A stretch of DNA of 7,988 bases from Bacilli bacterium (GTDB lineage: Bacteria > Bacillota_I > Bacilli_A > RF39 > UBA660), in assembly GCA_028685275.1 (NCBI GenBank), contig JAQUEG010000027.1:1-7988 (forward strand). The letters are read 5' to 3'. Under the pieces are notes generated by a model, which saw only the letters and a program-made list of their open reading frames with translations, made no database searches and had not been told where the DNA came from. This document shows positions 1 to 6,037 of this stretch, in pieces (position 1 is the stretch's first letter; each line of letters starts with the position of its first letter). The position numbers were made by a program, and so were the translations under genes.

Positions 1-665
1 ATTTTGGAGAAAATGAAAAATCTATGATTATTAATATATATTGGGCCAACAGATACTATGCAGATAGAGAAAAGAGTTTTGTATCTCTCGTATCAACTCT
101 TGGTCCTATGATTATTTTTTTAGAGCTAGCATGTTATGAAGGAAAAGAACTTTGCTCAAAAGAATTAAGAGGAATTAATAATAAACTTAAAACACTAATT
201 AAAAAAAGTAAGAACAAAATAAGTTCATTGGATTTTGATTTTTTTGATACCAATATAATTCAAATTATGTCAGGATATGATACTAGAGCATCGGCAACTA
301 TCTTAGAATCTAACATGACAGAATGCGGTGCTTATCCAACTATAATTCATGACAAAGGTTCATATTGTCATGGCAGGAGCAATTTACTGTTCCAAAATCC
401 AGATAGTTCCTTAATTTATTTATTACATGAAAAGAAAGAATTGGACGAGACCTTATTAGAAATACTCCGAAAAGAATACCAAAACGTATTTTTGTTTCAC
501 ACTTCCAACTTTGAAGGGAACATTTTTTGGAAAGAATTTTATTTGTCTCTTCAAATGTTCTATTTATCACAAAAACTCGCTAGCGACAAACAAATTGATT
601 TAACACAACCAGAATATAATCCTAATGTAGTAAAAAAACTTTATAATTATAAAGGTGGTATGTAA
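1..665 (+). CDS. SIS-domain (phosphosugar isomerase-like) protein, C-terminal part
   Basis: The reading frame is open to the left edge of the window (FGENEKS precedes the first ATG at 24), so the N-terminus lies outside and the ATG at 24 is probably internal. About 220 residues are visible. Counting from that ATG, a SFVSLVSTLGP segment (residues 19-28) is followed by a helical stretch, then a strand with SGYDTRASA (83-91), then ESN...HDKGSYCHGR (95-118). This resembles the second half of double-SIS proteins, where a Glu after the glycine-rich loop and a His-Gly-Arg near the sugar site are typical. SIS domains bind or isomerise phosphosugars such as glucosamine-6-phosphate. The C-terminus (LTQPEYNPNVVKKLY) also looks like the final helix of SIS proteins. 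The next gene, a HAM1-type pyrophosphatase, starts directly after the stop and its ribosome binding site lies inside this gene, so the two are probably co-translated. The substrate is unknown. The family call rests on recalled patterns, not on a search. Confidence 0.6.
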   Translation, partial: FGENEKSMIINIYWANRYYADREKSFVSLVSTLGPMIIFLELACYEGKELCSKELRGINNKLKTLIKKSKNKISSLDFDFFDTNIIQIMSGYDTRASATILESNMTECGAYPTIIHDKGSYCHGRSNLLFQNPDSSLIYLLHEKKELDETLLEILRKEYQNVFLFHTSNFEGNIFWKEFYLSLQMFYLSQKLASDKQIDLTQPEYNPNVVKKLYNYKGGM

Positions 666-666
666 A

Positions 667-1283
667 GTGGGGAAAATAGTATATGCAACAGGTAACTATG
701 GGAAATACATTTCAGTCAAGGAACAATTTGAAGAAAATGGCATAGATATTGATTTTTTAGAACATGACTTCGATGAACCAAATGTTAATGATATTGAATT
801 AGTATCAAAAACAAAAGTGTTGGAGACGTATAGTATACTCGGAAAACCTTGTTTTGTTGCTGATACTGGCTTTTATATAGACGATTATCCAAACAATCCA
901 GGATATCCTGGAGCACTTGTAAAAAGAAGTGGAATTAGTTCAAACATTAATGATTTACTTGAAACAATGAAGAATTCACAAAATAGATCTTGCCAATATG
1001 TTGATTGTTTAACGTTTTACGATGGAAAAGACTTTTATACTTTTTATGGTGTAAGTAAAGGAACCATTGCTTTTGAACCACGAGGTAGTCAAACAAAAAA
1101 AGCTAAATCAAATTTGTGGTATGTTTTGTTCCTAAAAATCATCAAAAAACATTGGCAGAGATGACAGACGAAGAAAGAAAAAACAGAAATGATGAGCATA
1201 CATCTGCTACACAAATATTTGCTGATTGGTACAAAAATGAATATTCTATAAATCCAAAAACATTAATACGAAAAGGCCATTAA
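667..1283 (+). pseudogene. HAM1/RdgB-type non-canonical NTP pyrophosphatase, frameshifted
   Basis: HAM1/RdgB/ITPA enzymes hydrolyse deaminated or otherwise abnormal (d)NTPs to the monophosphate and pyrophosphate, cleaning the nucleotide pool. The N-terminal nucleotide-binding motif YATGNYGK (residues 6-13), the catalytic VADTGFYID (64-72) and the PGYPGALVKR loop (78-87) are present, as is FEPRGSQ (136-142). The chosen start is GTG at 667, just after the upstream stop (663-665), with AAAGGTGG at 651-658 eight bases before it; an in-frame GTG at 655 lies inside that ribosome binding site. In the given sequence the frame runs off at codon 153 and ends at 1164. Adding one T to the TTTT at 1124-1127 restores WYVFVPKNHQKTLAEMTDEE and a further 35 residues up to TAA at 1281-1283, giving about 205 residues, normal for the family. 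The restored tail (KTLAEM, then an Asp/His-rich helix) is typical of HAM1. So this is either a one-base assembly error or a fresh pseudogene. No motif-bearing part is lost except the C-terminal helix. Confidence 0.85.
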
Positions 1284-1324
1284 AAAAAAGTTAAAAACTT
1301 ATTATAGTTCCAAGTCTTCTTTTT

Positions 1325-1606
1325 TTATTGAATTAATATCATATCATCTAATAAATTTTTATCATATAAATCGTCAATAACCTTTTTTATACATAAACTC
1401 CTTTAAGACCTCATTATATTTTGTCTTAAATTTATCACTAAGCCTATCTATATGTTCTTGCAATTGCTCTCTATTTAAACCAATACCAATTCTTAATAAG
1501 TAGGTTCATTATTAATTGTAATTGGTATTTTAAAATCGACTATACCTAAGGAACCTAATTTATTTAATTGTTCCATATAAGAACTTCAAAACAATATCTG
1601 TTTAAT
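1325..1606 (-). pseudogene. decayed reading frame of unknown function
   Basis: This fills the otherwise gene-free stretch between the HAM1 gene and the tRNA. On the minus strand three short frames line up into protein-like text once single bases are restored: KLNRYCFEVL (about 1606-1577), then MEQLNKLGSLGIVDFKIPIT onward from ATG at 1576, then LRIGIGLNREQLQEHIDRLS onward to KEFMY, then VIDDLYDKNLLDDMILIQ ending in TAA at 1325-1327. The two upstream joins each need one extra T; the last join, at AAAAAA, needs one base fewer. The central part is a charged amphipathic helix. I do not recognise the family. No ribosome binding site is convincing at the ATG, and a TGA lies four codons upstream of it. 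The reconstruction by hand is suggestive only; an alternative is chance open frames in AT-rich DNA. Between 1284 and 1324 I see only weak stems and a T-run at 1318-1326. Confidence 0.35.
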
Positions 1607-1633
1607 TTTTAACTTTTTGCTTTTTTTAAAACA

Positions 1634-1660
1634 CAAAAAAACCAATCTTCCGATTGATTT
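1634..1660 (-). terminator. Rho-independent terminator of the tRNA-Gly gene
   Basis: Read on the minus strand, AAATCAATC - GGAA - GATTGGTTT forms a nine-base-pair stem (one G-U) with a GNRA-like loop and runs into seven or more T residues (complement of the A-run at 1634-1641). It lies about 40 bases downstream of the tRNA 3' end and would stop its transcript. Confidence 0.75.
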
Positions 1661-1672
1661 AACCAAGTAACA

Positions 1673-1686
1673 TCGCACTGGTGCGA
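1673..1686. repeat. short palindrome in the tRNA 3' trailer
   Basis: TCGCAC-TG-GTGCGA is a perfect six-base inverted repeat with a two-base centre. It is G+C-rich in very AT-rich surroundings, between the tRNA CCA end and the terminator. It may fold in the trailer RNA or be chance; no function is assigned. Confidence 0.5.
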
Positions 1687-1699
1687 CGATTTTATCTTT

Positions 1700-1773
1700 T
1701 GGAGCGGATGATGGGAATCGAACCCACGTGGTCAGCTTGGAAGGCTGAAGTTCTACCATTAAACTACATCCGC
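1700..1773 (-). tRNA. tRNA-Gly (anticodon TCC)
   Basis: The minus strand folds into a standard cloverleaf. The acceptor stem is GCGGATG with CATCCGC, the D stem GTTT with GAAC, the anticodon stem TCAGC with GCTGA around the loop CTTCCAA (anticodon TCC, complement of 1739-1741), and the T arm GTGGG-TTCGATT-CCCAT. The discriminator is T and the CCA end is encoded (1700-1702), giving 74 nucleotides. It has its own promoter upstream and terminator downstream, so it is a single-gene transcription unit. Confidence 0.97.
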
Positions 1774-1792
1774 ATTACAAATTACGTTATTA

Positions 1793-1821
1793 ATTATACT
1801 GATATTTTCTTCATTTGTCAA
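1793..1821 (-). promoter_or_regulatory. consensus sigma-70-type promoter of tRNA-Gly
   Basis: On the minus strand TTGACA (complement of 1816-1821) and TATAAT (complement of 1793-1798) both match the consensus exactly, with a 17-base spacer. Transcription would start near 1786, leaving about 13 bases of leader before the tRNA 5' end at 1773. Perfect boxes are typical of stable-RNA promoters. Confidence 0.92.
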
Positions 1822-1911
1822 TGATGAACCACCGTAAATAATAATTCTATTAATAAAATATCAATATTGGTATATATTAATATTTATGATAAAATTATAA
1901 AGGTGATAATT

Positions 1912-2610
1912 ATGGCCAAATTACTTATTTGTGATTTTGATAATACATTATTTAATTTTGATGATTATGAAAATAATATTAAAAAAATAAATGAATTTGT
2001 TAATCAAGGAAATATTTTTATAATTGCGACAGGGCGTCATATTAATAAACTATTAATGGATATAAATGATTATAATATTAAATATAGTTATTTAATATGT
2101 AATGATGGCGGAATAATATTTGATCAAAATTTAAAAATTATTTACCGTAAAGATATACCACCTAATATAACTAAAAAAATTATAAAAATGTACAAAAAAG
2201 ATTTATGTATAACAGACTGGTATATCGATGCAGGAACCTTTATAACTAAAAAAACAAAATACCTAGCAAATGGAATAATAGGGAAAATAACCGATCAAGA
2301 ACAAGCCTTAGATTTGCTCACAAAAATAACTAATAAATTTAATAATGTACACGGTTATGTTAGCCAAAGATGGATTAATATTACTCAAAAATCAGTTACT
2401 AAATTAAAAGCAATTGAAATTATAAATGAACAATTAAAAATAAAAAAAGAAAAAATATACACAATTGGGGATAATGTTAATGATATATCAATGTCAATTT
2501 ACAATAGTTATTGTATGATTAATAGCATTCCTGAATTAAAAAAAATATGCTTAGGTGAATATGAAACAGTAGCCCAATTAATAGATGATATTACTAATAA
2601 CAATAAATAA
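1912..2610 (+). CDS. Cof-type HAD-superfamily phosphatase
   Basis: The product is a cytosolic haloacid-dehalogenase-fold hydrolase of 232 residues that should dephosphorylate a small phosphorylated metabolite (sugar phosphates, pyridoxal phosphate or FMN in known relatives). All four HAD motifs are visible: motif I CDFDNTLF (7-14; nucleophile D8, acid D10), motif II ATGR (39-42), the motif III lysine in QKSVTKLKAI (159-168), and motif IV IGDNVNDISM (185-194). NDGG (64-67) and the insert between motifs II and III match the C2-cap Cof subfamily, though the cap is shorter than the usual 260-290-residue proteins. The frame is open back to 1867, but AAAGGTG at 1899-1905 places the start at ATG 1912. 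An AT-rich -10-like TATATT (1873-1878) may serve it, with no good -35. It stands alone between the divergent tRNA gene and its own terminator. The exact substrate cannot be read from the sequence. Confidence 0.9.
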   Translation: MAKLLICDFDNTLFNFDDYENNIKKINEFVNQGNIFIIATGRHINKLLMDINDYNIKYSYLICNDGGIIFDQNLKIIYRKDIPPNITKKIIKMYKKDLCITDWYIDAGTFITKKTKYLANGIIGKITDQEQALDLLTKITNKFNNVHGYVSQRWINITQKSVTKLKAIEIINEQLKIKKEKIYTIGDNVNDISMSIYNSYCMINSIPELKKICLGEYETVAQLIDDITNNNK

Positions 2611-2628
2611 AATAATAATTACATTAAA

Positions 2629-2665
2629 AAACTTGCTTTTTAGTCGGCAAGTTTATTTATATTTT
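2629..2665 (+). terminator. terminator after the HAD phosphatase gene
   Basis: AAACTTGC (2629-2636) pairs with GCAAGTTT (2647-2654) around a ten-base loop and is followed by a T-rich tail (TTTATTTATATTTT). It begins 18 bases after the stop codon. The A-run on the other side means it could also act on the minus strand. Confidence 0.75.
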
Positions 2666-2680
2666 GGAGCGAACGATGAG
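2662..2680 (-). repeat. possible tRNA-Gly 3'-end remnant
   Basis: TTTTGGAGCG here is identical to 1697-1706, which holds the CCA end, discriminator and first acceptor-stem bases of the tRNA-Gly, and the next nine bases still match at six positions (GATG conserved). The T arm is not preserved. It may be the scar of a lost tRNA copy or of an integration event at a tRNA 3' end, or chance. Confidence 0.3.
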
Positions 2681-2702
2681 TGTATCTACAACTCAAATAG
2701 TG

Positions 2703-2720
2703 AATTGATAAGTATCAATT
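2703..2720. repeat. inverted repeat AATTGATA/TATCAATT
   Basis: Eight-base arms are separated by AG, in the space between two converging transcription units. It could be an operator-like dyad or a minor hairpin; no protein partner can be named. Confidence 0.45.
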
Positions 2721-2740
2721 TCTATATTCATTTTATCAGA

Positions 2741-2778
2741 TTAAGAAAAGAATGAAAAATTTTAACTCATCATTCCTT
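2741..2778 (-). terminator. probable terminator of the small minus-strand gene
   Basis: On the minus strand AAGGAATGA pairs with TCATTCTTT (nine pairs, one G-U) around a 14-base AT-rich loop, and the T-run TTTTCTTAA follows. It starts about 18 bases after the stop of the small gene. Confidence 0.5.
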
Positions 2779-2795
2779 AAGTATTTTGAAATAAT

Positions 2796-2977
2796 TTAGA
2801 TTAATTTAACAGTTGCTATTCTAAGGGTTTTAACTAATCTTTCTTGTAAAGGCTTTCTTACAATTGTTTCTTCTAAACTTAAAATACTACTCTTATATCT
2901 AGTATAAGCTTTATTATAATCTCCGTTTCCTATTGCTTTAACACAATAATCCACTATATTATCATAAACTCATCCAT
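2796..2977 (-). pseudogene. small unknown protein, frameshifted (about 60 residues)
   Basis: An AGGAGG (complement of 2985-2990) sits seven bases before ATG at 2977, and a good promoter lies upstream, so a gene clearly starts here. As given, the frame is MDEFMII then stop. Adding one T to the TTT run at codon 4 gives MDEFYDNIVDYCVKAIGNGD, then a Lys/Arg-rich helical region (RYKSSILSLEETIVRKPLQE), ending KTLRIATVKLI and TAA at 2796-2798. The restored protein is small, basic towards its C-terminus and probably all-helical, without signal peptide or membrane segment. I do not recognise the family. The composition is compatible with a small cytosolic regulator, but no function is claimed. It has its own promoter and probable terminator, so it is monocistronic. 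Frame loss could be a base-calling error or real. Confidence 0.6.
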
Positions 2978-3027
2978 AAATTAGCCTCCTAAAAACTTTA
3001 TTTTTAGTGCAAATTTCTGTATTAAAA

Positions 3028-3056
3028 AATGTAACATAACTTTTTATAATTGTCAA
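3028..3056 (-). promoter_or_regulatory. promoter of the small minus-strand gene
   Basis: On the minus strand TTGACA (complement of 3051-3056) is followed after 17 bases by TACATT (complement of 3028-3033) with an extended -10 TGT directly before it. The boxes lie about 50 bases upstream of the start codon at 2977, leaving a plausible leader with AGGAGG. Confidence 0.65.
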
Positions 3057-3101
3057 TTTAATTAATTCACCATCTACCTCTATTTATGATTAATTTGTGA
3101 T

Positions 3102-3137
3102 AATGTCTTAAGTATTAACTTTGGAAAATGTCTCAAA
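3102..3137 (+). repeat. short direct repeats at the presumed left end of the IS remnant
   Basis: AATGTCTTAA (3102-3111) and AATGTCTCAA (3128-3137) lie 26 bases apart, just upstream of the transposase remnant. Such sub-terminal repeats would be expected as transposase binding sites at an IS end. No matching inverted copy is found to the right. Confidence 0.35.
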
Positions 3138-3169
3138 ATAATATATAATATGTCACCGAGGTGATGTAT

Positions 3170-3809
3170 ATGGGAAAGGTAGAATTAAGAATGAATGAAT
3201 TAGAAAAATATAACGTTATTAAAGAACTCGTAGATCATAATGGTAATAAAAATCGTGCAGCAATTAAATTAAATATATCTAGAAGACAAATTGATCGTCT
3301 TATCATTAAATATAAGGAGAATAATAAATCTGCTTTTATACATGTTAATCGATCAAAAAAACCTGCTAATAAGATAGATAAATTAATCTCCGAAGATATT
3401 ATATTACTTTATACTAGTAAATATCAAGACTTTAACTTCAATCACTTTAAAGATTATCTTGAAGAAGAAGAGAATATTATTGTTTCTTATACTTGTATTT
3501 ACAACACTTTAACTAAAGAAGGCATTATATCTCCTAAAGCTAGAAAGAAAACTAAAAAAGAAGCTAAGAAAAAACAACTAATTGAAGAAAAAAAACTTAA
3601 TAATAAAAATGATTTAGAAATTGAAATAATAATTAATCACGAAATCGCTTTAGAAGACTCTCATCCTAGAAAAGAAAAACCAAAAAACTTTGGTGAAGTT
3701 ATAAAAATTAAAGAAGAAAAAAAATATTCCACCAATGACTCATCCTTGGAAAGTAGAATGTTTTAAAAACCAATTAAAAAAAGCACGTACAACTCATGTA
3801 TATGCTTAA
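3170..3809 (+). pseudogene. ISNCY/IS1202-type transposase, core deleted and frameshifted
   Basis: ATG 3170 follows GAGGTGA at 3159-3165; an alternative start is ATG 3191 (MNELEKYN). That ribosome binding site lies in a dyad, TCACC-GA-GGTGA (3153-3164). The N-terminal region carries a helix-turn-helix, with NGNKNRAAIKLNISRRQIDR in its first 50 residues, then a basic region (SPKARKKTKKEAKKK) and NHEIALEDSHPRKEKPKNFG. This matches the DNA-binding part of ISNCY/IS1202-like transposases. In intact relatives the motif after FGEVI opens the DDE catalytic core. Here it jumps straight to a Lys/Glu-rich stretch, and the frame as given ends at 3766. Adding one A to the A-run near 3717-3724 gives NIPPMTHPWKVECFKNQLKK and a stop at 3807-3809; THPWK followed by a basic tail is what I remember at the C-terminus of these transposases. 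So about 200 central residues with all catalytic acids are missing. It is inactive but could still bind IS ends. Confidence 0.75.
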
Positions 3810-3873
3810 GCGGGTTTTTATGCCGAGAAAACTTTTTATAATATTAATTTTATTTGTCACCTTTTGGGAGTTT

Positions 3874-3909
3874 AATTATTGATTTTTCCTTTTTGAAAAA
3901 TCAATAATT
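3874..3909. repeat. perfect 15-bp hairpin between converging units
   Basis: AATTATTGATTTTTC (3874-3888) is the exact reverse complement of 3895-3909, around the loop CTTTTT. It lies between the IS remnant and the 3' end of the helicase gene. No T-run follows on either strand, so it is not a classical terminator; it may protect the 3' end of the operon transcript, or be a small palindromic element. Confidence 0.75.
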
Positions 3910-3929
3910 GAAACGACTATTAAAAATAC

Positions 3930-3951
3930 AAATAAAATTAAATCTTTTAAT
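3930..3951 (-). terminator. weak candidate terminator after the HelD gene
   Basis: On the minus strand ATTAAA-AGA-TTTAAT is followed by TTTATTTG, starting 13 bases after the helicase stop. The stem has only six A-T pairs, so termination here would be poor unless the stronger hairpin at 3874-3909 helps. Confidence 0.35.
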
Positions 3952-3963
3952 GGTTGCAAAAAA

Positions 3964-6008
3964 TTATAATCTGTTTAAAATAAGTTGCCTGGGTTCATTG
4001 TAAACATTTAATTTGTGTTGAGCTCTCGTGCAAACTACATAATATAAATTTCCTTCTTCTTCTGTAAATGGTTTATCTGGATTATTATAAACTATTACTC
4101 CATCAAATTCTAATCCTTTTGAAAGATAAGATGGAATTATTATTTTGGAATCTATAATTTTACTGTCAGAACAAGCAATTAATTGAATGTCCATTTTACT
4201 ATTTTTAAAGTGTAAATACAATTTTTTTGCCTGCTCAACATCTCTAGTTATTATAGCTATTTTTCCCATTCCTAATTTATCCATATTAATAATATCTTCT
4301 TTTAATACTCTTAATATTTCCGAATCTGGGACATCTTTAATATCTACTGGAATGTTATTATTATGTCTAACAGAACAAACATTATTTATTCCCAGAATTG
4401 TATTAGTATAATCTATTATTTCTTCACTTGAACGATATGTCTTTGTCAATTCAATATACTTCGCTTTTCCATCATATATATCTTTTAAATCTGCTAAACT
4501 ATTATATCTTTGATATGGATTTATTCCCTGATTAATATCACCTAAAATCGTAAAGGCGGCATTTTTAAATATTCTTTTTATCAAACTTAATTGGAAAGGT
4601 GTATAATCTTGAACTTCATCTATTACAATTTGTTTTATGTAGTTATAATTTGGATATCCATTAATAGAAAAATAAATATATAATAAACCAGTTATATCTT
4701 CATAATTTATTTTATCTTTTTTAAAATTATCGGTTTTTTCTATATTATAAGCTGTTAAAAATAGTTGATATGATTTTATACAATCAAAATTAATATTAGA
4801 ACTTTCAAGTAGTGTTTTCTTGATGGAATTAAAATATTTTTTTCTTGGTAATCCTAACGTATGGCATACTGAATTTATCATATGCTCAAATCTTTCCTTT
4901 AAAGGAAATTTACTAAATTTTTCATATATGCTTTTTAATTCTTCAGCAGTAATTTTTACATCATTATGGGATATTCCTTTGATAAAAACTATTGATTTTT
5001 TGTATTCTTCTACAAACTCGACTATATCATTTTGATATTGATTTGACATTTTATATCTTATTACATTATCTGAAGTAGCTAATGCGTTACCGTATACTCT
5101 TTCTAAAAATTCACTATAGTTTTCAATTTTTTTATAAGGTTTTAAAATGCTAAAGAAAATTCGCTAAAGGTTGAATTTAACACATTTTCTTCACCAAGAT
5201 CTGGCATGACTTCAGAAATATAATCAGAAAAAATATCATTAGGTGAAAAAATCAAAATATTATTACAAGATAAATTTAAATCTCTGTATAATAAATAAGC
5301 ATTTCTATGAAGAGCTACTGATGTTTTTCCGCTACCGGCTACGCCATGAACTATTAAATTTTTATCTTTCTCATTTCTAATAATCTCATTTTGCTCTCTT
5401 TGAATAGTACTAACAATATTTTTCATTTTATCGGTAGTAGCTGAAGCTAATATTTCTTGTAAATATTCATCTTCTATATTTATATCACTATCAAAGCATC
5501 TTACTATTTCACCATCAATGATCTTAAATTGCATTTTTTCTATAATTGTTCCTGAAATCTCACCAGCCGGAGCTTCAAACTTTGCATCACCAATTTCATA
5601 ATTATAAAACATACTTGAGATTGGAGCTCTCCAATCAAATACATAAAAATTTAAATTTTCAGATATAGTAGTTATTCCGATATATATTTGATACTCATCA
5701 TTAAAATCTTTACCATTAAATACTATTTTTGCAAAATATGGAGAAGAGGTGGCTTTCTCATATTTATATATTGAATCTATACTTTTATTTGTTATGTCCA
5801 CGCTGTGGTCGACTTCTAATAAAGCTATTCCTCGTTCTTCATCGGTATAATCTGATAAATTATCCCACATAAATTTTTTCAATTCATTTATATCTTGTTT
5901 ATTTCTACCGACTTGATCTTTAGCTTTTATTATTAATTTATTTAAAATATCTTTAACTACTTCTAAGTAGTTTTTTTCGTTTTGCAATTTGTTTTCATCT
6001 ATTGCCAT
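3964..6008 (-). pseudogene. helD: HelD-type RNA-polymerase-recycling helicase, one-base frameshift
   Basis: HelD is a superfamily-1 helicase-like ATPase that enters the RNA polymerase channels and frees stalled enzyme from nucleic acid; some relatives protect against rifamycins. ATG 6008 follows GAGGGGGA. An N-terminal helical pair (about residues 1-70) would form the secondary-channel arm. Then come the HelD-specific FYVFDWRAPISSMFYNYEIG (121-140) and TIQREQNEIIR (201-211), and Walker A GVAGSGKTS (222-230). The given frame stops after residue 288 (TAA at 5142-5144). One T added at the run complementary to 5144-5147 joins it to LKPYKKIENYSEFL and onward through the internal Met at 5049 without a gap. 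The second part holds Walker B DEVQD (464-468), GDINQ (490-494), TYRS (524-527), KGLEFDGV (631-638) and CTRAQHKL (660-667). The restored protein has 681 residues, somewhat shorter than the B. subtilis enzyme (about 770). Every ATPase motif is intact, which argues for an assembly error or very recent loss. It is the last gene of the operon. Confidence 0.92.
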
Positions 6009-6037
6009 TATATCCCCCTCAATCTATTAAGTATATT

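Larger units (their letters stand above)
3102..3812 (+). mobile_element. remnant of an ISNCY/IS1202-type insertion sequence
   Basis: The stretch holds a transposase start region, an N-terminal third and the last residues of the transposase, with the catalytic middle missing. The left end may be marked by the repeats near 3102. Neither a right terminal inverted repeat nor a target-site duplication was found, so the boundaries are approximate. The element cannot move by itself. Confidence 0.6.

Noticed and set aside
340..570. 76-residue minus-strand open frame
   Set aside because: It lies wholly within the SIS-protein gene on the other strand, has no ribosome binding site and no protein-like motif.
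1284..1326. Intrinsic terminator of the HAM1 gene
   Set aside because: There is a T-run at 1318-1326, but the stems before it have only four or five A-T pairs; too weak to list.
1867..1895. TTGGTA and TAAAAT, 17 bases apart, as the promoter of the HAD gene
   Set aside because: Transcription would start at about 1902, inside the ribosome binding site, so it cannot serve this gene as translated from 1912.
1867..1911. N-terminal extension of the HAD protein to the first in-frame start
   Set aside because: AAAGGTG is correctly placed for ATG 1912, and the extra 15 residues precede motif I in a way not seen in the family.
4187..4411. Plus-strand open frame of 74 residues
   Set aside because: Antisense to the helicase gene, hydrophobic by chance from AT-rich complement, no ribosome binding site.
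4820..5035. Plus-strand open frame of 71 residues
   Set aside because: Antisense to the helicase gene with no supporting signal.
3964..5049. Separate 361-residue helicase gene starting at ATG 5049
   Set aside because: No ribosome binding site precedes this Met, and the frame continues upstream with HelD sequence; it is the second part of the frameshifted helicase.
5140..5150. Programmed -1 frameshifting in HelD
   Set aside because: The site does not fit X-XXY-YYZ and no downstream stimulatory structure is evident; a missing base is the simpler explanation.
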